A stretch of 64,000 bases of DNA from Escherichia ruysiae (GCF_031323975.1 NZ_JAVIWS010000001.1:2480001-2544000); one strand, 5' to 3'. Shown: positions 20,020 to 30,082, counted from the first letter of the stretch. Numbers and translations are program-made. Notes: a model not told the origin generated them from the sequence alone.

Positions 20020-20979
20020 TTGTTTCCATTTCGTCGTAACGTTCTTGCATTTGCCGCTCTGTTGGCTCTCTCCTCCCCTGTATTTGCTGGCAAACTTGCC
20101 ATCGTCATTGATGATTTTGGTTATCGCCCGCACAACGAAAACCAGGTGCTGGCGATGCCCTCCGCTATCTCTGTCGCCGTGTTACCTGACTCGCCACACG
20201 CCAGAGAGATGGCAACCAAAGCGCATAACAGCGGTCACGAAGTATTGATTCATCTACCGATGGCACCGTTGAGTAAGCAGCCGCTGGAGAAAAATACGCT
20301 GCGCCCGGAGATGAGCAGCGACGAGATTGAGCGCATTATTCGCAGTGCGGTCAATAACGTGCCCTATGCCGTGGGGATCAACAACCACATGGGCAGCAAG
20401 ATGACCTCTAACCTTTTTGGTATGCAGAAAGTGATGCAGGCGCTGGCGCGTTACAATCTTTATTTCCTCGACAGTGTGACTATCGGTAATACCCAGGCGA
20501 TGCGCGCCGCACAAGGTACTGGCGTAAAAGTCATCAAACGGAAAGTGTTTCTCGATGATTCCCAGAACGAAGCGGACATCCGTATGCAGTTCAATCGCGC
20601 AATTGACCTGGCGCGTCGCAACGGTTCAACCATCGCCATTGGTCATCCTCACCCTTCAACAGTTCGCGTATTGCAACAGATGGTTTATAACCTGCCGCCA
20701 GACATTACGCTGGTGAAAGCCAGCAGCTTGCTGAATGAACCGCAGGTCGATACGTCTACACCGCCGAAGAACACTGTGCCCGACGCACCGCGTAATCCGT
20801 TCCGTGGAGTGAAGCTGTGTAAACCGAAGAAACCGCTGGAACCGGTTTATGCTAATCGCTTCTTTGAAGTATTAAGCGAAAGCATCAGCCAGAGCACGCT
20901 GATCGTTTACTTCCAGCATCAGTGGCAGGGCTGGGGCAAACAGCCCGAAGCGGCGAAGTTTAACGCTAGCGCAAATTAA
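20020..20979 (+). CDS. yibQ: Divergent polysaccharide deacetylase family protein YibQ
   Basis: 319 residues, starting at a TTG codon three bases after the envC stop; no ATG occurs before the signal peptide. The signal sequence FPFRRNVLAFAALLALSSPVFA predicts export to the periplasm. The deacetylase-like fold is indicated by KLAIVIDDFGYRPHNE (residues about 25-40), VLIHLPMAP, INNHMGSKMT and IAIGHPHPSTVR. The Asp-Asp and His positions are those of the family, but no substrate is known. The position after the amidase activator envC suggests a cell-envelope role. The 3' end overlaps the convergent waaH end by 14 bp. Confidence 0.93.
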   Translation: MFPFRRNVLAFAALLALSSPVFAGKLAIVIDDFGYRPHNENQVLAMPSAISVAVLPDSPHAREMATKAHNSGHEVLIHLPMAPLSKQPLEKNTLRPEMSSDEIERIIRSAVNNVPYAVGINNHMGSKMTSNLFGMQKVMQALARYNLYFLDSVTIGNTQAMRAAQGTGVKVIKRKVFLDDSQNEADIRMQFNRAIDLARRNGSTIAIGHPHPSTVRVLQQMVYNLPPDITLVKASSLLNEPQVDTSTPPKNTVPDAPRNPFRGVKLCKPKKPLEPVYANRFFEVLSESISQSTLIVYFQHQWQGWGKQPEAAKFNASAN

Positions 20980-22000
20980 AGGCGCTGCGCGTAATGCGAT
21001 GGTGCGACCGTGTTTTGTCGCGCCATTGCCATAAGCGGAAAGACCACAGTAATGCCTGATAACCCACCTTTACGCTGCGGACATTAGTAATCAGACGCTT
21101 ATACATGCCGGAAGTAAATATCTCGGCAATCATCCGCTGGCGGGTAATAATATCCGGTTCTTTGCGCACCGCATGGCAAACGCGCAATGCTTCGTAAGTT
21201 ATTTGTTGATGAAATTCCGGATAAATCATAATTTTGTCGGCATAATTTCTATTTAATTTCTCCAGCAGGCGGGTAATTTTAATATAGTGCCGTTGATAAT
21301 TAAGATTTTTATTTCCTTGTCGATTCAACCGACTCACTGACGTATTATGCAGATAATATTTATATAACGATTGTTCGGTATATCGCGCACGCAGCGCGTT
21401 AAACATAAATTCTGTTGTCCAGACAATATCCTGATGATGTAATCCAGCAATAAATTTAATGTTATTTTTTACAATAACGTCTCTGCGATAAACCCCCATC
21501 CAGACAACGTGAGTCCAGCGGCGAGAAGAAAGTCCCATCCGCAGCCAGTCCGGGCCGGTTAATACGCCGGTTGAGCGAAGGCGATCGGTGGGGATGGATT
21601 GCCAGGTTTCCCCCGTTTCACGAAAACACCAGTCAGCATTGCACTGCGCCACATCGAGATCGTCCTCTAACGCCATTGTCATCAGCGTTTCGTACATGGT
21701 GGGATAGACTTCATCATCAGCATCGACAAAAGCAACATATTTGCCCGTCGCTGCCTCGATCCCGCGATTACGCGCCACCGATGCTCCAGCATTCGCCTGA
21801 TGCAACAAACGAACGTGAGGAAAGTTTTCTGCGTAATGCTTTGCTATTTCAACAGAATTATCCGTTGAACCATCGTTAATAATAATGATTTCCAGAGCAG
21901 TCCAGGTTTGCGCAATTAAAGATTCCATACAAGTGCGGAAATCATCACCCGCATTATATAACGGGATAATAACACTAAGTTTATTGGTGCTGTTCATCAT
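20966..22000 (-). CDS. waaH: LPS core heptose III glucuronosyltransferase WaaH
   Basis: 344 residues, GT2 (GT-A) family: SVIIPLYNAGDDFRTC at the N-terminus, NDGSTDNSVEIA, NAGASVARNRGIEAA and the DADDE metal motif near residue 95. In K-12 this gene (yibD) adds glucuronic acid to heptose III of the LPS inner core under phosphate limitation. It lies at the edge of the waa region but is transcribed alone. A BasR/PmrA box lies in its promoter. Its end overlaps yibQ convergently by 14 bp. Confidence 0.93.
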   Translation of the reverse strand: MMNSTNKLSVIIPLYNAGDDFRTCMESLIAQTWTALEIIIINDGSTDNSVEIAKHYAENFPHVRLLHQANAGASVARNRGIEAATGKYVAFVDADDEVYPTMYETLMTMALEDDLDVAQCNADWCFRETGETWQSIPTDRLRSTGVLTGPDWLRMGLSSRRWTHVVWMGVYRRDVIVKNNIKFIAGLHHQDIVWTTEFMFNALRARYTEQSLYKYYLHNTSVSRLNRQGNKNLNYQRHYIKITRLLEKLNRNYADKIMIYPEFHQQITYEALRVCHAVRKEPDIITRQRMIAEIFTSGMYKRLITNVRSVKVGYQALLWSFRLWQWRDKTRSHHRITRSAFNLR

Positions 22001-22048
22001 AAATTACCGACGGCCTCTGAAGTTACCCTAACGTTGTACAGACTTTGT

Positions 22049-22065
22049 ATTAAGAAACCATTAAG
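22049..22065 (-). promoter_or_regulatory. BasR (PmrA) box upstream of waaH
   Basis: On the minus strand the sequence is CTTAATGGTTTCTTAAT, two direct CTTAAT half-sites separated by five bases. This is an exact match to the BasR/PmrA consensus YTTAAK-N5-YTTAAK. It lies 49 bp upstream of the waaH start. BasR control of yibD is established in E. coli K-12. Confidence 0.8.
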
Positions 22066-22208
22066 CCTGTGAGATATTATTTTTACAGGTGAGAGAGTCA
22101 CTTCAGGCTAGAGAGATAATGAGAACAGCTATATAAGAGATCAGCGCAATTACGATATTTTTATTACACTGACAGGATTTTACATATTTAACAGATTATC
22201 CTCAGATA

Positions 22209-22231
22209 AAAGGGCTGGAATACCAGCCCTT
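22209..22231 (-). terminator. Terminator of the kbl-tdh operon
   Basis: AAGGGCTGG-AATA-CCAGCCCTT is a perfect 9-bp stem just after the tdh stop. On the minus strand the stem is followed by TTTAT. It separates tdh from waaH. Confidence 0.8.
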
Positions 22232-22238
22232 ATTCGTG

Positions 22239-23264
22239 TTAATCCCAGCTCAGGATAACTTTCCCGGACTGGCCTGAACGCATAGCGTCGAAGCCCTTCT
22301 GGAAATCATCGATGGAGAAACGATGGGTAATGATTGGCGAGAGATCGAGGCCAGACTGAATCAGCGCCGCCATCTTGTACCAGGTTTCAAACATCTCACG
22401 ACCGTAAATGCCTTTAATGAACAAGCCTTTAAAGATCACTTTTGTCCAGTCGATCGACATGTCAGAAGGTGGAATACCTAGCATCGCAATACGGCCACCG
22501 TGGTTCATGGTGTCGAGCATGGTACGAAACGCTGGCGGCGCACCGGACATTTCCAGACCGACATCAAAACCTTCGGTCATGCCTAGCTCCGCCATCACGT
22601 CATTGAGATTTTCTTTCGCGACGTTAACTGCACGCGTAATACCCATTTTGCGCGCCAGTTCGAGACGATATTCATTAACGTCGGTGATAACCACATTACG
22701 CGCGCCGACATGTTTCGCCACTGCCGCCGCCATAATACCAATCGGGCCTGCACCAGAAACCAGAACATCTTCGCCCACTAAATCAAACGACAGTGCCGTG
22801 TGTACAGCATTTCCGAACGGATCGAAAATTGCGGCTAAGTCGTCGGAGATATTGTCGGGGATTTTGAAGGCGTTGAACGCCGGAATCACCAGATATTCGG
22901 CGAAGCAGCCCGGACGGTTAACGCCGACGCCGATCGTGTTGCGGCACAGATGGGTACGACCACCACGGCAGTTACGGCAATGACCGCAGGTGATATGACC
23001 TTCGCCAGACACGCGATCGCCAATCTGGAAGCCTTTCACTTCCTGACCAATGCCCACCACTTCACCAACATACTCATGGCCCACGACCATCGGCACCGGG
23101 ATGGTTTTTTGCGACCACTCATCCCAGTTATAGATGTGAACGTCAGTCCCGCAGATGGCTGTTTTACGGATTTTAATCAGCAGATCGTTATGCCCGAGTT
23201 CCGGTACAGGAACGTCAGTCATCCAGATGCCCTCTTCCGCTTTCAGTTTGGATAACGCTTTCAT
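22239..23264 (-). CDS. tdh: L-threonine 3-dehydrogenase
   Basis: 341 residues, zinc-dependent medium-chain dehydrogenase. It oxidises L-threonine to 2-amino-3-ketobutyrate with NAD+. Catalytic zinc ligands are visible in ICGTDVHIY (Cys38) and [10 protein letters not shown]; the structural zinc Cys quartet is in [15 protein letters not shown]. The nucleotide-binding motif is [11 protein letters not shown]. It is 13 bp downstream of kbl, and the two form the threonine-to-glycine operon, which is Lrp-regulated in E. coli. Confidence 0.97.
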   Translation of the reverse strand: MKALSKLKAEEGIWMTDVPVPELGHNDLLIKIRKTAICGTDVHIYNWDEWSQKTIPVPMVVGHEYVGEVVGIGQEVKGFQIGDRVSGEGHITCGHCRNCRGGRTHLCRNTIGVGVNRPGCFAEYLVIPAFNAFKIPDNISDDLAAIFDPFGNAVHTALSFDLVGEDVLVSGAGPIGIMAAAVAKHVGARNVVITDVNEYRLELARKMGITRAVNVAKENLNDVMAELGMTEGFDVGLEMSGAPPAFRTMLDTMNHGGRIAMLGIPPSDMSIDWTKVIFKGLFIKGIYGREMFETWYKMAALIQSGLDLSPIITHRFSIDDFQKGFDAMRSGQSGKVILSWD

Positions 23265-23277
23265 CTCACATCCTCAC

Positions 23278-24474
23278 TCAGGCAATTACGCCCAGTTGTT
23301 TACCAATACGCGTGAACGCTTCTACCGCACGCGTAATTTGCTCAGGAGTATGCGCCGCAGACATCTGGGTACGAATACGCGCCTGACCTTTCGGTACGAC
23401 CGGATAGAAGAACCCGGTGACGTAAATACCCTCTTTTTGCAGCTCGCGGGCAAATTTCTGCGCCACTACCGCATCGCCAAGCATGACCGGAATAATAGCG
23501 TGATCGGCACCCGCCAGGGTAAAGCCCGCCGCCGACATTTGCTCACGGAACTGACGCGCGTTAGCCCACAGGCGGTCACGCAGTTCGCTGCCCGCTTCGA
23601 CCATCTCCAGCACTTTAATGGAAGCGGCGACAATCGCTGGTGCCAGCGAGTTGGAGAACAGGTACGGACGAGAACGCTGGCGCAGCCACTCAACCACTTC
23701 TTTGCGCGCAGCAGTGTAACCACCAGAAGCACCGCCTAAGGCTTTACCCAGCGTGCCGGTGATAATATCGACACGACCCATCACATCGCAGTATTCATGG
23801 GAACCACGACCGTTTTCACCGACAAAACCAACCGCGTGGGAGTCATCCACCATCACCAGCGCATCGTAAATATCTGCCAAATCGCAAACGCCTTTCAGGT
23901 TGGCAATCACGCCGTCCATCGAGAACACGCCGTCGGTGGCAATCAGCACATGTCGCGCTCCGGCTTCACGCGCTTCTTTTAAACGCGCTTCCAGCTCCTG
24001 CATATTGTTGTTGGCATAGCGATAACGTTTGGCTTTGCACAGACGCACACCATCAATAATAGACGCGTGGTTCAGTGCGTCGGAGATAATGGCGTCTTCC
24101 GCGCCCAGCAGCGTTTCAAACAGGCCGCCGTTGGCATCAAAACAGGAAGAGTAGAGAATCGCATCTTCCATACCCAGGAATGCCGCCAGTTTCTGCTCAA
24201 GCTCTTTATGGCTATCCTGAGTGCCGCAGATAAAACGTACTGAAGCCATGCCGAAACCATGAGAATCCATTCCCGCTTTTGCCGCCGCAATCAGCTCTGG
24301 ATGGTTCGCCAGCCCAAGATAGTTGTTGGCACAAAAGTTGATGACGTGGCTTCCATCAGCCACAGTGATGTCTGCTTGCTGCGCAGACGTGATAATGCGC
24401 TCTTCTTTAAACAACCCTTCCGCCCGTGCGGTTTCCAGGTCGTTGGTTAACTGCTGATAAAATTCTCCACGCAT
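23278..24474 (-). CDS. kbl: 2-amino-3-ketobutyrate CoA ligase (glycine C-acetyltransferase)
   Basis: 398 residues, PLP-dependent alpha-oxoamine synthase family. It splits 2-amino-3-ketobutyrate with CoA into glycine and acetyl-CoA, completing the Tdh pathway. The PLP-binding Lys is in [16 protein letters not shown] (about residue 244); [10 protein letters not shown] and [16 protein letters not shown] are family motifs. It is first in the kbl-tdh operon and divergent from hldD across 213 bp. In K-12 htrL/yibB lies in this gap and is missing here. Confidence 0.97.
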   Translation of the reverse strand: MRGEFYQQLTNDLETARAEGLFKEERIITSAQQADITVADGSHVINFCANNYLGLANHPELIAAAKAGMDSHGFGMASVRFICGTQDSHKELEQKLAAFLGMEDAILYSSCFDANGGLFETLLGAEDAIISDALNHASIIDGVRLCKAKRYRYANNNMQELEARLKEAREAGARHVLIATDGVFSMDGVIANLKGVCDLADIYDALVMVDDSHAVGFVGENGRGSHEYCDVMGRVDIITGTLGKALGGASGGYTAARKEVVEWLRQRSRPYLFSNSLAPAIVAASIKVLEMVEAGSELRDRLWANARQFREQMSAAGFTLAGADHAIIPVMLGDAVVAQKFARELQKEGIYVTGFFYPVVPKGQARIRTQMSAAHTPEQITRAVEAFTRIGKQLGVIA

Positions 24475-24604
24475 TGCGATTCTCCAGACAGGGCAAATTC
24501 CAGCACATATTACCCAAACTTATAGGTCGCGACGAGATGACGCGTTAACACTTCTGCAAAATTTAGAATAAATAACGCCCATTACTCTCACTTTCGGCGA
24601 ATGG

Positions 24605-24633
24605 CTGAAGCCAACGTCGTGTAGTGATATGAT
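24605..24633 (+). promoter_or_regulatory. Candidate sigma-70 promoter for hldD
   Basis: A good -10 (TATGAT, 24628-24633) lies 17 bp after a weak -35-like CTGAAG (24605-24610), about 55 bp before the hldD ATG. The -35 is poor, and heat-shock promoters are also known for this gene, so this is only a candidate. Confidence 0.35.
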
Positions 24634-24687
24634 AGAAGTATTCGTGTCTGAGATTGTCTCTGACTCCATAATTCGAAGGTTACAGTT

Positions 24688-25620
24688 ATGATCATCGTTA
24701 CCGGCGGCGCGGGCTTTATCGGCAGCAACATCGTTAAGGCCCTGAATGATAAAGGCATCACCGATATTCTGGTGGTGGACAACCTGAAAGACGGCACCAA
24801 GTTTGTGAACCTGGTGGATCTGAATATCGCGGACTATATGGATAAGGAAGACTTCCTGATCCAGATTATGGCTGGCGAAGAGTTCGGCGATGTCGAAGCG
24901 ATTTTCCACGAAGGCGCGTGCTCATCCACCACCGAGTGGGATGGCAAGTATATGATGGATAACAACTATCAATACTCCAAAGAGCTGCTGCACTACTGCC
25001 TGGAGCGCGAAATTCCGTTCCTGTATGCATCTTCCGCAGCGACCTATGGCGGACGCACCTCCGACTTTATTGAATCCCGCGAATACGAAAAACCACTTAA
25101 CGTCTACGGTTACTCAAAATTCCTGTTTGATGAATATGTTCGTCAGATTCTGCCAGAAGCGAACTCGCAGATTGTTGGCTTCCGTTATTTCAACGTTTAT
25201 GGGCCGCGTGAAGGTCATAAAGGCAGCATGGCGAGCGTCGCTTTCCATCTCAACACTCAACTTAACAACGGTGAATCACCGAAGCTGTTCGAAGGTAGCG
25301 AGAACTTCAAACGCGACTTCGTCTACGTGGGCGACGTGGCAGATGTGAATCTGTGGTTCCTGGAAAATGGCGTTTCCGGCATCTTCAACCTCGGCACTGG
25401 TCGTGCTGAATCCTTCCAGGCAGTAGCAGATGCAACACTGGCTTATCACAAGAAGGGTCAGATCGAATACATTCCGTTCCCGGATAAACTGAAAGGCCGC
25501 TATCAAGCGTTTACTCAGGCGGATCTGACTAATCTGCGCGCGGCGGGTTACGACAAACCGTTCAAAACCGTTGCTGAAGGTGTAACGGAATATATGGCCT
25601 GGCTGAATCGCGACGCGTAA
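24688..25620 (+). CDS. hldD: ADP-L-glycero-D-manno-heptose 6-epimerase
   Basis: 310 residues, short-chain dehydrogenase/epimerase fold. It converts ADP-D-glycero- to ADP-L-glycero-D-manno-heptose, the donor for WaaC and Waa[16 protein letters not shown] at the N-terminus binds NADP; the Tyr-x-x-x-Lys catalytic motif is YGYSKF (about residue 140). First gene of hldD-waaF-waaC-waaL, with only two bases to waaF. Confidence 0.97.
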
Positions 25621-25622
25621 CT

Positions 25623-26669
25623 ATGAAGATTTTGGTGATAGGCCCGTCTTGGGTTGGCGACATGATGATGTCGCAAAGTCTCTATCGCACGCTCCAGGCG
25701 CGCTATCCCCAGGCGATAATCGACGTGATGGCACCGGCATGGTGCCGTCCGTTATTATCGCGGATGCCGGAAGTTAACGAAGCTATCCCTATGCCTCTCG
25801 GTCACGGTTCGCTGGAAATCGGCGAACGCCGCAAGCTGGGACATAGCCTGCGCGATAAACGTTACGACCGCGCCTACGTCTTACCCAACTCCTTTAAATC
25901 CGCATTAGTGCCTTTCTTCGCGGGAATTCCTCATCGCACCGGCTGGCGTGGTGAAATGCGCTACGGTTTGCTCAACGATGTGCGCGTGCTTGATAAAGAA
26001 GACTGGCCGCTAATGGTGGAACGCTATGTCGCGCTGGCCTATGACAAAGGCGTAATGCGTACCGCACAAGATCTACCAAAACCGTTGTTATGGCCGCAAT
26101 TGCAGGTGAGCGAAGGTGAAAAATCGTATACCTGTAACCAATTTTCCCTCTCATCAGAACGTCCGATGATTGGCTTTTGCCCAGGAGCGGAGTTTGGCCC
26201 AGCAAAACGCTGGCCGCACTACCACTACGCAGAGCTGGCAAAGCAGCTAATTGATGAAGGTTATCAGGTGGTTCTGTTTGGTTCGGCGAAAGATCATGAG
26301 GCGGGCAATGAGATACTCGCCGCACTGAATACTGAGCAGCAGGCATGGTGTCGTAATCTGGCGGGAGAAACGCAGCTTGATCAAGCCGTTATTCTGATTG
26401 CGGCCTGTAAAGCCATTGTCACCAACGATTCTGGTCTGATGCACGTCGCAGCGGCACTGAATCGTCCGCTGGTCGCACTGTATGGGCCAAGCAGCCCGGA
26501 CTTTACGCCGCCGCTTTCTCATAAAGCGCGAGTCATTCGTCTGATTACTGGCTACCACAAAGTGCGTAAAGGCGATGCCGCAGAAGGGTATCACCAGAGT
26601 CTGATCGACATTACTCCCCAGCGCGTACTGGAAGAACTCAACGCACTGTTGTTACAAGAGGAAGCCTGA
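25623..26669 (+). CDS. waaF: ADP-heptose:LPS heptosyltransferase II
   Basis: 348 residues, GT9 family (GT-B fold). It adds the second heptose to the LPS inner core on the cytoplasmic face of the inner membrane. Visible motifs are KILVIGPSWVGDMMMSQSL at the N-terminus, FCPGAEFGPAKRWP (about 180-193) and the C-terminal donor-binding VTNDSGLMHVAAAL and YGPSSPDFTPP. It lies between hldD and waaC with two- and three-base gaps. Confidence 0.97.
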   Translation: MKILVIGPSWVGDMMMSQSLYRTLQARYPQAIIDVMAPAWCRPLLSRMPEVNEAIPMPLGHGSLEIGERRKLGHSLRDKRYDRAYVLPNSFKSALVPFFAGIPHRTGWRGEMRYGLLNDVRVLDKEDWPLMVERYVALAYDKGVMRTAQDLPKPLLWPQLQVSEGEKSYTCNQFSLSSERPMIGFCPGAEFGPAKRWPHYHYAELAKQLIDEGYQVVLFGSAKDHEAGNEILAALNTEQQAWCRNLAGETQLDQAVILIAACKAIVTNDSGLMHVAAALNRPLVALYGPSSPDFTPPLSHKARVIRLITGYHKVRKGDAAEGYHQSLIDITPQRVLEELNALLLQEEA

Positions 26670-26672
26670 CGG

Positions 26673-27629
26673 ATGCGGGTTCTTATCGTCAAAACATCGT
26701 CGATGGGCGATGTCCTCCATACGCTGCCCGCGCTAACCGATGCGCAGCAGGCAATCCCTGGAATAACGTTTGATTGGGTGGTGGAAGAAGGTTTTGCGCA
26801 GATCCCTTCCTGGCACGCCGCCGTTGAACGGGTTATTCCGGTAGCGATACGCCGCTGGCGTAAAGCGTGGTTTTCTGCCCCTATTAAAGCGGAGCGGAAA
26901 GCGTTTCGTGAAACGCTACAGGCAGAAAACTATGATGCGATTATTGATGCGCAAGGGCTGGTAAAAAGCGCAGCACTGGTGACGCGTCTGGCGCATGGCA
27001 TTAAGCATGGAATGGACTGGCAAACCGCTCGCGAACCACTGGCAAGCCTGTTTTACAATCGCAAACATCATATTGCCAAACAGCAGCACGCCGTAGAGCG
27101 CACCCGTGAGCTGTTCGCCAAAAGCCTGGGTTACAGCAAACCACAGACTCAGGGCGACTATGCCATTGCGCAGCATTTCCTGGCTAACCCGCCGGCGGAT
27201 GCAGGCGAATACGCCGTATTTCTTCATGCGACGACCCGTGATGATAAACACTGGCCGGAAGAACACTGGCGAGAATTAATTGGCTTACTGGCAGATTCAG
27301 GGATTCGCATTAAACTTCCCTGGGGCGCACCACATGAAGAAGCGCGGGCGAAAAGGCTGGCGGAAGGATTTGATTATGTCGACGTATTGCCGAAGATGAG
27401 TCTGGAAGGTGTTGCCAGCGTGCTGGCTGGGGCGAAATTCGTGGTTTCGGTGGATACGGGATTAAGCCATTTAACTGCGGCTCTGGATAAACCTAATATC
27501 ACTGTATATGGATCGACCGATCCGGGATTAATTGGCGGGTATGGGAAGAATCAGGTGGTTTGTAGGGCGCCAGATAAAGATCTCGCTCATCTGACTGCAG
27601 AGACAGTATTAAAAAAAATCAATTCCTGA
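26673..27629 (+). CDS. waaC: ADP-heptose:LPS heptosyltransferase I
   Basis: 318 residues, GT9. It adds the first heptose to Kdo2-lipid A. Motifs: RVLIVKTSSMGDVLHTLPALTD at the N-terminus, FLHATTRDDKHWPEEHW and VSVDTGLSHLTAALDKP with YGSTDPGLIGGYG near the C-terminus. The last about 25 residues (APDKDLAHLTAETVLKKINS) seem to differ from the K-12 tail as I recall it, consistent with a recombination boundary just before waaL. Confidence 0.96.
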   Translation: MRVLIVKTSSMGDVLHTLPALTDAQQAIPGITFDWVVEEGFAQIPSWHAAVERVIPVAIRRWRKAWFSAPIKAERKAFRETLQAENYDAIIDAQGLVKSAALVTRLAHGIKHGMDWQTAREPLASLFYNRKHHIAKQQHAVERTRELFAKSLGYSKPQTQGDYAIAQHFLANPPADAGEYAVFLHATTRDDKHWPEEHWRELIGLLADSGIRIKLPWGAPHEEARAKRLAEGFDYVDVLPKMSLEGVASVLAGAKFVVSVDTGLSHLTAALDKPNITVYGSTDPGLIGGYGKNQVVCRAPDKDLAHLTAETVLKKINS

Positions 27630-27667
27630 TTAACACATTATATATTATTTAAGATGGTGGATAAGCA

Positions 27668-28885
27668 ATGTTAACAGCCTCGCTGGTGCTGCGTAATAAA
27701 GAGAACTGGAAACCATACTGGAATAAAGCGTTGGTATTTCTCTTTATTGCAACCTTTTTCCTTGATGGTATTACCCGCTATAAGCATATCATATCAGTAT
27801 TAATGATCATCACGGTAATCTATCAAATTTCTCGTGCTCCAGGAACATTTAAAGCACTCTATAAAAATAATCTTTTTTATAGTGTCATAGCACTGTCGCT
27901 CATTCTTTTATATGCCACATTCATATCACCTGACCTGAAAATAAGTTTTAAAGAATTCAGTAACACGGTACTTAAAGGATTTTTGGCATATAGTTTACTT
28001 ATACCCGCATTATTAAAAGATGAAGATAATGAAAGCATCGGTAAAATTATACTATACTCATTAGTTACCGGACTTGGGTTGCGCTGCTTTGTTGAAATTA
28101 TTCTTTATATTCAAGATTATAATAAAGGGATAATGCCATTTACGACCTATGAACACCGTAGTATTTCCGACTCAATGGTGTTTCTGTTTCCTGCATTATT
28201 AAACCTTTGGCTTATCAAGAAAACATCTTATAAAATAGGTTTTATAATTTTTAGTGCAATTTTCTTGTTTCTGCTTTTAGGAACGCTCTCCCGTGGTGCG
28301 TGGCTGGCTGTATTCATTGTTACTCTACTGTGGTTAATCTTAAATCGTCAGTGGAAATTACTGATGCTGGCCTCCATAATTATTACCGTCGCGGCAGCTT
28401 GCGTATTTACCTATAAAGTTGATAATGCCAACAAAGACAGACTTATTTATAAACTTCAACAAACTGACAGTTCTAATCGCTACACCAATGGCACTCAGGG
28501 TACGGCCTGGACATTAATAATGGAAAATCCGCTCAAGGGATATGGCTACGGAGATGATATTTACCATAGTATTTATAATAAACGCGTCGTAGATTTTCCA
28601 TCTTGGATAAGCAAGCAATCTATTGGGCCACATAACATTATTTTGTCAATTTGGTTTGCAGCAGGTTTAGCTGGACTACTCGCTTTACTTTATCTGTATG
28701 GCTCTATTATCAAAGAAACAGCTAATGCAACATTTAAAAAAGTTGTGGCTACGCCTTATAATAGTCAATTACTACTATTTTTAACTCTTGTTGGTTTTTA
28801 TATTATTCGCGGAAACTTCGAGGAAGTTGATCTTAAACCAATTGGCTTGATTGTTGGTTTACTGTTAGCAATGCGGAATAAATAA
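27668..28885 (+). CDS. waaL: O-antigen ligase, R2/Salmonella-like type
   Basis: 405 residues with about 12 hydrophobic segments; an inner-membrane protein that transfers O-antigen from undecaprenyl-PP to the core on the periplasmic side. It has the large periplasmic loop with LQQTDSSNRYTNGTQGTAW, ENPLKGYGYG and the conserved SIGPHN (His about 317), plus the conserved Arg in LGTLSRGAWLA. The start MLTASLVLRNKENWKPYWNKAL and the C-terminus GFYIIRGNFEEVD resemble Salmonella/R2 WaaL as I remember it, not the K-12 ligase. Local DNA is AT-rich. It lies 38 bp after waaC and converges on waaK. Confidence 0.93.
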   Translation: MLTASLVLRNKENWKPYWNKALVFLFIATFFLDGITRYKHIISVLMIITVIYQISRAPGTFKALYKNNLFYSVIALSLILLYATFISPDLKISFKEFSNTVLKGFLAYSLLIPALLKDEDNESIGKIILYSLVTGLGLRCFVEIILYIQDYNKGIMPFTTYEHRSISDSMVFLFPALLNLWLIKKTSYKIGFIIFSAIFLFLLLGTLSRGAWLAVFIVTLLWLILNRQWKLLMLASIIITVAAACVFTYKVDNANKDRLIYKLQQTDSSNRYTNGTQGTAWTLIMENPLKGYGYGDDIYHSIYNKRVVDFPSWISKQSIGPHNIILSIWFAAGLAGLLALLYLYGSIIKETANATFKKVVATPYNSQLLLFLTLVGFYIIRGNFEEVDLKPIGLIVGLLLAMRNK

Positions 28886-28886
28886 A

Positions 28887-28925
28887 AAAAAGCCTGCCTG
28901 ACATTAAGTTCAGGCAGGCTCTTAA
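28887..28925. terminator. Bidirectional terminator between waaL and waaK
   Basis: AGCCTGCCTGA and TCAGGCAGGCT (28891-28920) form an 11-bp perfect stem with an 8-nt loop. It is preceded by an A-run and followed by CTTAAAA, so it can serve both convergent operons (waaL + and waaQ...K -). Confidence 0.85.
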
Positions 28926-28939
28926 AATCAAATAATTGT

Positions 28940-30082
28940 TTAACCAAACCAGTCTTGCATTTGTGCTTCAAAGCACTGAGTTACATGTTCCCAGCTATAT
29001 TTTGAGAAAACAAAATTCTGGGCATTTTCAGCAATTTGTCCTCTGTCAGCATCAGCTAAAACTCGCTTAATATCCGCGAGAATGCTTTCAGATGTCATAG
29101 GCTCTGCAAGGTGATAGCCTGTAATTCCTTCCAGAACAAACTCACTAATTCCACCTTTTTGACTGGCAAGTACAGGTTTACCTGCCGCCATCGCTTCAAC
29201 AGCTACCATACAAAAAGCCTCTTCTACCTGAGAAGGCACAACAACTAAATCTGCTAAACGGTAATAGTTATGCATCTGCTCTGGTGACTGTCCACCCACC
29301 ATAATGCATGTTGCACCAATAGTTTTCGCTGCATCCAGAACTTTTTTCTGATATTCAGCTTTTTCACCTTTTTTACTGGCAAAAGGATCACCGACGATCA
29401 CCAGTTTGAGGTTATCTTGTGTCTTATTAAGCCGATTAAAAGCCTCCATAAGCATCAGGCAACCTTTATCTGGCGATATCCTTCCTGCAAATAATAGCAC
29501 AGTATCATTCGCATCAATGTTCAGCTTCTGCCTCAAATCTTCAGTATTATTTTGTCTGTACGATTCAGAACAAAAACCATTAGGCACAATAGCAATATTT
29601 GCATCAGGCATTTTTTCCGAATAGAAATCGAATAGAAACTGGCTAGGAACAATTATCTTAGCATTTTTGTCTAACTGACCTGGCTCGAAAGCATTATGAA
29701 AATGCATAACTAGCTGCGCTTGAGGACTTCTGTCACGAATCTGTTTATACAGCTTCATGCTATTGTGGATAACAATAACAGACTCTTTCAGATCAGCATT
29801 TTTAGGTTGGGTATTTAAAATACGCTGAGAATACGGCATAGGATCAAGTCGAGTCCACTTTTGGAAAAGTCGTTTATAGACTCGACTAAAACTAATGTAA
29901 TGAATATCACAATTATCATTTACTTTTGTATAGGTCGGGTAACCATCATTTCGAATACAGGCGATAGTTGCTGGAATCGAAAGCCTTTTTGCTACCTGAT
30001 AAATCCACGTTTCAACCGCTGCAGCTCCTTTTGGCGGTATAGAAAATATTGGCGTGACGGTAAATATTATTTTTTTAATCAT
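28940..30082 (-). CDS. waaK: LPS core alpha-1,2-N-acetylglucosaminyltransferase WaaK (GT4)
   Basis: 380 residues, GT4 GT-B glycosyltransferase. The N-terminal KKIIFTVTPIFSIPPKGAAAVETW, the middle LLFAGRISPDKGCLMLMEAF and the C-terminal donor site VPSQVEEAFCMVAVEAMAAGKPVLAS (E-x7-E) are clear. The sequence closely resembles Salmonella/R2 WaaK, which attaches the terminal GlcNAc branch used by the matching WaaL. K-12 has an unrelated GT9 gene (waaU) in this position, so this gene distinguishes the core type. Last gene of the waaQ operon, convergent with waaL. Confidence 0.93.
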   Translation of the reverse strand: MIKKIIFTVTPIFSIPPKGAAAVETWIYQVAKRLSIPATIACIRNDGYPTYTKVNDNCDIHYISFSRVYKRLFQKWTRLDPMPYSQRILNTQPKNADLKESVIVIHNSMKLYKQIRDRSPQAQLVMHFHNAFEPGQLDKNAKIIVPSQFLFDFYSEKMPDANIAIVPNGFCSESYRQNNTEDLRQKLNIDANDTVLLFAGRISPDKGCLMLMEAFNRLNKTQDNLKLVIVGDPFASKKGEKAEYQKKVLDAAKTIGATCIMVGGQSPEQMHNYYRLADLVVVPSQVEEAFCMVAVEAMAAGKPVLASQKGGISEFVLEGITGYHLAEPMTSESILADIKRVLADADRGQIAENAQNFVFSKYSWEHVTQCFEAQMQDWFG

